Below, piece after piece: positions 6,559-9,672 of a DNA stretch of 9,672 bases. The notes below the pieces were generated by a model. That model saw only the letters and a program-made list of their open reading frames with translations. It was not told the DNA's origin and ran no database searches. Origin of the DNA: Candidatus Kuenenia stuttgartensis (GTDB lineage: Bacteria > Planctomycetota > Planctomycetia > Isosphaerales > Isosphaeraceae). The translations under genes and the position numbers were made by a program. The number at the start of each line of letters is the position of its first letter. Position 1 is the first letter of the stretch. The stretch spans positions 1 through 9,672 of the forward strand of contig CAMBZY010000076.1 in the NCBI GenBank assembly GCA_945872325.1, in the 5' to 3' direction.

Positions 6559-8667
6559 ATGGACGCGATCGGAACACGGCTGGCGATGTTATTGGGTTTG
6601 GCCAAAAGTGGACGACGTGATCGTCGGCGCAAGCCTTCCCTTTGGGGCAGTGTCAATTTGGAGACGCTCGAACTTCGCGAAGTTCCAGCAACGATTGGAC
6701 CTTTGCCGAACGTCTCCGTTCCAGCAAATACAGGGATGCCAATCACTTTGGTGGGAGGGACTAATCCTCAGTCCTACACGGTCACATCGACCAATCCCAG
6801 CATCGCTGCCAGCATGATAGTGGGGCAATTCCTCACCTTCAACATCACCCACAATTCGAGTGGACCTGGCGACCCTCAAATCACGAATCAAACAATGACT
6901 TATCAATTGTTTGACCAGCTCACGCCGATCACAACGTCCAAGATCAAGCAGCTTGTCGGCACAGATTTCTACACCGGTAAAGTGTTCCACCGGATCGCAA
7001 GTGGCTTTGCCGATGCCAATGGATTTATCGAGCAAGGTGGATCCGTCAATGGTGATGGAACGGGCGAAGTTCCGTTGCCAGGATTCCCATTCCAGGATGA
7101 ATTTGTTCAGTCCCTGGTCTTTGACTCCAAGTACCAGCTCGCCATGGCCAACGCTGGCCCTGATACGAACAGCAGCCAGTTTTTCGCCACCACAGGCCAG
7201 CCACAGTTCCTCAACTACAAGCACACCATCTTCGCACAACTTGTTGATGGATCAAGTCTTGTGGATCAATTGACGACCATCGCCCTGAATGGGACCACAC
7301 CCGTCAATCCGGTTACGATCAATTCGGCAACCATTACGAATCAAAATAATAATGCGGTCATTATGATCAGCGCCCCCACCGCTGTGACAGGCCAGACATC
7401 GACAGTCACTGTCAATGCCACGGATCTGGTGGACGGCTCCACAACTTCCCAAACGTTCACCGTCAACATGGTGAACAGCCCGGTTGTGAACAAGCCGTTC
7501 CTCGCTCCCGTGACGCTTCAGCCGAACTATCCGTTGAATCCGGTGACGTCATCGTTCACCCTTTCCGCTGGAAACCCACAGGTTGGAACCACTTACAATT
7601 ACATTGTCGCCAAGGGTGTGCAATTTAATCCATCCACGGGTCAACAGGAATTCACACCTGTCACAGACGCCACAGTGAATATCAATCAGGCGACTGGAGT
7701 GGTTCAGATCACTCCAAATGCTGGCTTCACTGGCCCGATGAATCTTGTGGTGGGGATCAGGGATCAGGTGGACAGGACCGGGACTGGCAATCTCGACAAT
7801 CCAGGCAATTTCGACCAGCAGAAGATCACCATGACCTTCTCGGCCAACGCCCCAACGGTGCCTGTGGCTGTTCCACAAACGGTCGATAGGGCCACTCAGC
7901 CAGGCAACGTCTCCATTCAGCTCGTGGGACAGCCTGGCGATCCAACAGTCCCAACCACCTTGACTTATGACCTGAAAACTTCGCCGACTCACGGTACCCT
8001 GCTGAATTTCGATCCAGTCAAGGGAACTGTCATCTATCGCCCTGATGCGACTTACATCGGCAGCGATACGTTCCAGTTTGCCGTGACCGATTCGGCCGGA
8101 CTGACCAGCCTTCCAGCCACGGTCACCATCCTCGGCCCAGCCGGAGACACTCGCTCCGTACGTGTCCAGAATGGCCTCCTGATCGTCACACCTCCACCGT
8201 TCAAACAGAACAATACGGTCTATATTCAGGCTGTCGACAATGTTCTGAGAGTCATCGTGAACGGCAAGATTGATTCTCAGCAGCCAATCGCATCCAACAT
8301 TCGCCGAATTATTCTTTTCGGCTCGAAACGCAATGACACTCTGGCGATCGACCCCGCGATCACCATTCCTTCCTCGATCAATGGAGGCATGGGTGGCCAG
8401 AATCATCTGAGGGCTGGTGGTGGTGCGTCCATCATGCAAGGCTGGTGGGGCAAATTCAACACCATGAAGGGCAGTCCCCAAAAGGACCAACTGATTGGCA
8501 CCGCCGGGCGAACCCACTTCGTGAAAACGGTCGGCAACGACACCATGTTTACAGGTGACCCAACAGCGGCTCTGCATGGCCCTAAAGGCACGTTCTACAA
8601 GTGGGTCAACAATCGGCTTGTTGCCATCCCTGCCCCCAAGCCGCTCCCCAAATTTAAAAAGCGTTGA
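6559..8667 (+). CDS. Surface protein with cyclophilin-type peptidyl-prolyl isomerase domain and cadherin/Ig-like domains
   Basis: This 702-residue protein starts at an ATG 8 bases after a strong GGAGGA (6545-6550). Residues 34-44 (LETLELREVPA) match the N-terminal 'LExLExRxvPA' motif common in planctomycete exported giant proteins. A beta-sandwich half (about 50-95) leads into a cyclophilin domain (about 113-250): MTYQLFDQLTP, FYTGKVFHRI, then MANAGPDTNSSQFFAT and KHTIFAQLVDG. Against cyclophilin A the key catalytic Arg is R145, with Q159, A197-N198, Q207, F209 and H222 also kept; the tryptophan of the drug-binding site (CypA W121) is F217. A 6-residue insert (ADANGF) lies between the Arg loop and EQGG. 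Then come Ig/cadherin-like segments (about 262-310, 315-428), a Big_9-like repeat (about 440-524, PTHGTL...YRPDATYIGSDTFQFAVTD) and a degenerate RTX-like C-terminus (NDTLAI...SINGGMGG..., to about 670). It is inferred to be a cell-surface isomerase or adhesin. Confidence 0.9.
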   Translation: MDAIGTRLAMLLGLAKSGRRDRRRKPSLWGSVNLETLELREVPATIGPLPNVSVPANTGMPITLVGGTNPQSYTVTSTNPSIAASMIVGQFLTFNITHNSSGPGDPQITNQTMTYQLFDQLTPITTSKIKQLVGTDFYTGKVFHRIASGFADANGFIEQGGSVNGDGTGEVPLPGFPFQDEFVQSLVFDSKYQLAMANAGPDTNSSQFFATTGQPQFLNYKHTIFAQLVDGSSLVDQLTTIALNGTTPVNPVTINSATITNQNNNAVIMISAPTAVTGQTSTVTVNATDLVDGSTTSQTFTVNMVNSPVVNKPFLAPVTLQPNYPLNPVTSSFTLSAGNPQVGTTYNYIVAKGVQFNPSTGQQEFTPVTDATVNINQATGVVQITPNAGFTGPMNLVVGIRDQVDRTGTGNLDNPGNFDQQKITMTFSANAPTVPVAVPQTVDRATQPGNVSIQLVGQPGDPTVPTTLTYDLKTSPTHGTLLNFDPVKGTVIYRPDATYIGSDTFQFAVTDSAGLTSLPATVTILGPAGDTRSVRVQNGLLIVTPPPFKQNNTVYIQAVDNVLRVIVNGKIDSQQPIASNIRRIILFGSKRNDTLAIDPAITIPSSINGGMGGQNHLRAGGGASIMQGWWGKFNTMKGSPQKDQLIGTAGRTHFVKTVGNDTMFTGDPTAALHGPKGTFYKWVNNRLVAIPAPKPLPKFKKR

Positions 8668-8700
8668 TTCCCCTTAAGGATCAATTCTGATTTCATCCGA

Positions 8701-8738
8701 CCGGTCAGCTCAATTCCTGGGCTGACCGGCCATTTTTT
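8701..8738 (+). terminator. Rho-independent terminator after the cyclophilin-domain gene
   Basis: CCGGTCAGC (8701-8709) pairs perfectly with GCTGACCGG (8721-8729), with one more wobble and one C-G pair inside, a 7-base loop and then six T at 8733-8738. It lies 33 bases after the stop at 8667. The right arm lies inside the last codons of the convergent thioesterase gene. On the minus strand no T-tract follows, so it would act mainly for the plus strand. Confidence 0.88.
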
Positions 8739-9147
8739 CAGCCTTTTTGATCAGCCTGTTACGAAATCTGTCCACATGAATGACGGCCCTTTTGTGGACC
8801 CCTCTGGCGAGCGTTTCAATCTCGTCAAAAGCCTCCACGGCGAACGTCACATAAGGTGGATTCACCAAAATCACTTTAGCACGGCAGGTCACCCGATCTC
8901 CCACAGGAGCGGGTGCGAGATGCTCGATATCGACCGTCACGCCAACACTTCGTTCATTCTCATCCAAAAACGGCGCAATTGCTTTGCGAGCTGCATATTC
9001 CAGATGTGCAATCAGCCACGGCGTGGCCAAAACGGGCGGCATTTTGTCGTCGGCAAAAGAGATCTGATTCTCAGGCCCAACCACGATATTTTCGTCGGCA
9101 CTCAGGCCAGCTTTGATCGATGGGCTAAGGGTTTGGGGAGGCTTCAT
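8710..9147 (-). CDS. Hotdog-fold thioesterase, FlK (fluoroacetyl-CoA thioesterase)-like
   Basis: This 145-residue cytosolic protein probably hydrolyses acyl-CoA thioesters. It lines up well over most of its length with FlK, recalled from memory: PPVLATPWLIAHLEYAAR (37-54), SVGVTVDIEHLAPAPVGD (67-84) and GVHKRAVIHVDRF (116-128) match FATGFMVGLMEWA, ...THTAATPPG and GTHERAVIHLEKF. The catalytic trio Thr42, Glu50 and His76, and Arg120, fall at the same numbers as in FlK. The residue that gates the pocket in FlK, Phe36, is Met36 here and Phe33 is Asp33, so selectivity for fluoroacetyl-CoA is unlikely. A general role in removing short acyl groups from CoA fits better. It starts 36 bases after the stop of the gene upstream on the same strand, so co-transcription is possible. 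Its stop overlaps the hairpin of the convergent terminator. Confidence 0.88.
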   Translation of the reverse strand: MKPPQTLSPSIKAGLSADENIVVGPENQISFADDKMPPVLATPWLIAHLEYAARKAIAPFLDENERSVGVTVDIEHLAPAPVGDRVTCRAKVILVNPPYVTFAVEAFDEIETLARGVHKRAVIHVDRFRNRLIKKAEKMAGQPRN

Positions 9148-9182
9148 GGGTTCTATCGCTTCCGTTGATTCTCAGAACCGGT

Positions 9183-9672
9183 TCACTTGATCAGCTTCAC
9201 GTTATGAATTTCACAAACCACATCCTGAAAGTCGTCGTTGGTCGAATATTCCCAGCCAATCAAATACGCATTTGGAACAACTTTGCCAGTCTTTTTATCC
9301 TTAAGCGGATAAATCATCGCCTTGTAAGGCTGACTGGCAAGGCGTGCATTTACGGCCTTCACAAGACCTGGCTGACTGAAAACGCCACCGTCCTTGAGAC
9401 CGTCGTTCGATACCCAAACTCCAAATGGCTCAGCACCAGGATCAAATTCCAGCTTGGCTCCCTCGTGAAGTGGAGGTGGCAGATTCTTGTTCTCGCGGAT
9501 ATCGGCCGTCGTATTCTTGAACGTATAAACCCACGTCGTAATTCTGGATGGCTCTGTTCCGCTTTGAGTTGGTCGGTAATAGCCACCACGATTTGTCGTT
9601 TCAAGCCCCAAAGCGATGGTCGGCTTGTAAGTCACAGGCCCTTCTCCAGCCTTTTGGAACAGCCCCGGGACT
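9183..9672 (-). CDS. C-terminal part of a probable secreted protein with a DUF4114-like end domain (N-terminus outside the window)
   Basis: The reading frame is open to the right edge (162 residues visible), so the true start is further right; a GTG at 9635 is only an in-frame codon. Residues seen run from VPGLFQKAGEG through TTWVYTFKNTT, FDPGAEPFGVWVSNDG, YPLKDKKTGKVVPNAYLIGWEYSTNDDFQDVVCEIHNVKLI to the stop at 9183-9185. The final block resembles the end of DUF4114-type and similar beta-sandwich domains (pattern AYL-x-G-W/F-E-x4-x-D-x-Q/N-D-V-V) found near the C-terminus of bacterial surface or carbohydrate-related proteins. It is rich in beta strands and lacks a membrane segment in the visible part. 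Its function is unknown. It precedes the thioesterase by 35 bases on the same strand. Confidence 0.75.
   Translation of the reverse strand, partial: VPGLFQKAGEGPVTYKPTIALGLETTNRGGYYRPTQSGTEPSRITTWVYTFKNTTADIRENKNLPPPLHEGAKLEFDPGAEPFGVWVSNDGLKDGGVFSQPGLVKAVNARLASQPYKAMIYPLKDKKTGKVVPNAYLIGWEYSTNDDFQDVVCEIHNVKLIK

Noticed and set aside
7549..8577. A 342-codon open frame antisense to the cyclophilin-domain gene
   Set aside because: It is a shadow frame: the plus strand encodes clear repeat domains over the same bases, while the antisense protein is rich in H, W, R and D with no family pattern.
8710..9147. Calling the thioesterase a true fluoroacetate-resistance enzyme
   Set aside because: The catalytic residues fit, but the phenylalanine gate needed for that selectivity is missing and no fluorometabolite genes are nearby.
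1..9672. CRISPR arrays, tRNA or rRNA genes, insertion sequences, phage genes
   Set aside because: Reading through the window, no regularly spaced repeats, cloverleaf-like segments, transposase motifs or phage proteins were seen.

Overview
The window looks like a piece of a planctomycete chromosome (order Planctomycetales, perhaps a Planctopirus- or Schlesneria-like genome). This rests on gene style, not on a database match. The evidence is moderate GC with many short genes on both strands, an N-terminal LETLELREVPA motif like the 'LExLExRxvPA' signature of large planctomycete surface proteins, a secreted cyclophilin joined to cadherin/Ig-like domains, and a secreted helical/beta protein of a type common in that phylum. 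I see no rRNA, tRNA, CRISPR array, insertion sequence or phage gene.

Layout. (a) Positions 1-3143, minus strand: three genes read leftward. They are a soluble family-2 glycosyltransferase of the dolichyl-phosphate mannosyltransferase type, then a 542-residue protein that overlaps it by 4 bases (ATGA) and resembles the cysteine-adding enzyme BshC remotely, then, after 139 bases, a GNAT acetyltransferase of Eis-like type that runs off the left edge. The first two are almost certainly co-transcribed from a promoter at 3237-3264. The third has its own extended -10 promoter candidate at 728-736. (b) Positions 3144-3441: a divergent control region with a promoter for each side and several short direct and inverted repeats. 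(c) Positions 3442-6332, plus strand: an exported trypsin/HtrA-like serine protease without a PDZ domain, then a secreted protein whose frame is broken at a run of 12 C. Both precede a strong terminator at 6388-6426. (d) Positions 6559-8667, plus strand: a 702-residue surface protein with a cyclophilin-type prolyl isomerase domain set among cadherin/Ig-like domains, ending in its own terminator. (e) Positions 8710-9672, minus strand, convergent: a hotdog thioesterase resembling fluoroacetyl-CoA thioesterase FlK, preceded by the C-terminal part of a probable secreted protein that runs off the right edge.

How they may work together. The middle of the window is about exported proteins: a protease, a secreted protein of unknown role and a secreted prolyl isomerase. 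The left block combines glycosyl transfer, a BshC-like fold and acyl transfer, which would fit making or modifying a small molecule or glycan, but no pathway can be named from the sequence. The features most worth a second look are the 12-C tract that breaks the secreted protein, the BshC-like protein in an unexpected setting, and the thioesterase that keeps the FlK catalytic residues but not its phenylalanine gate.
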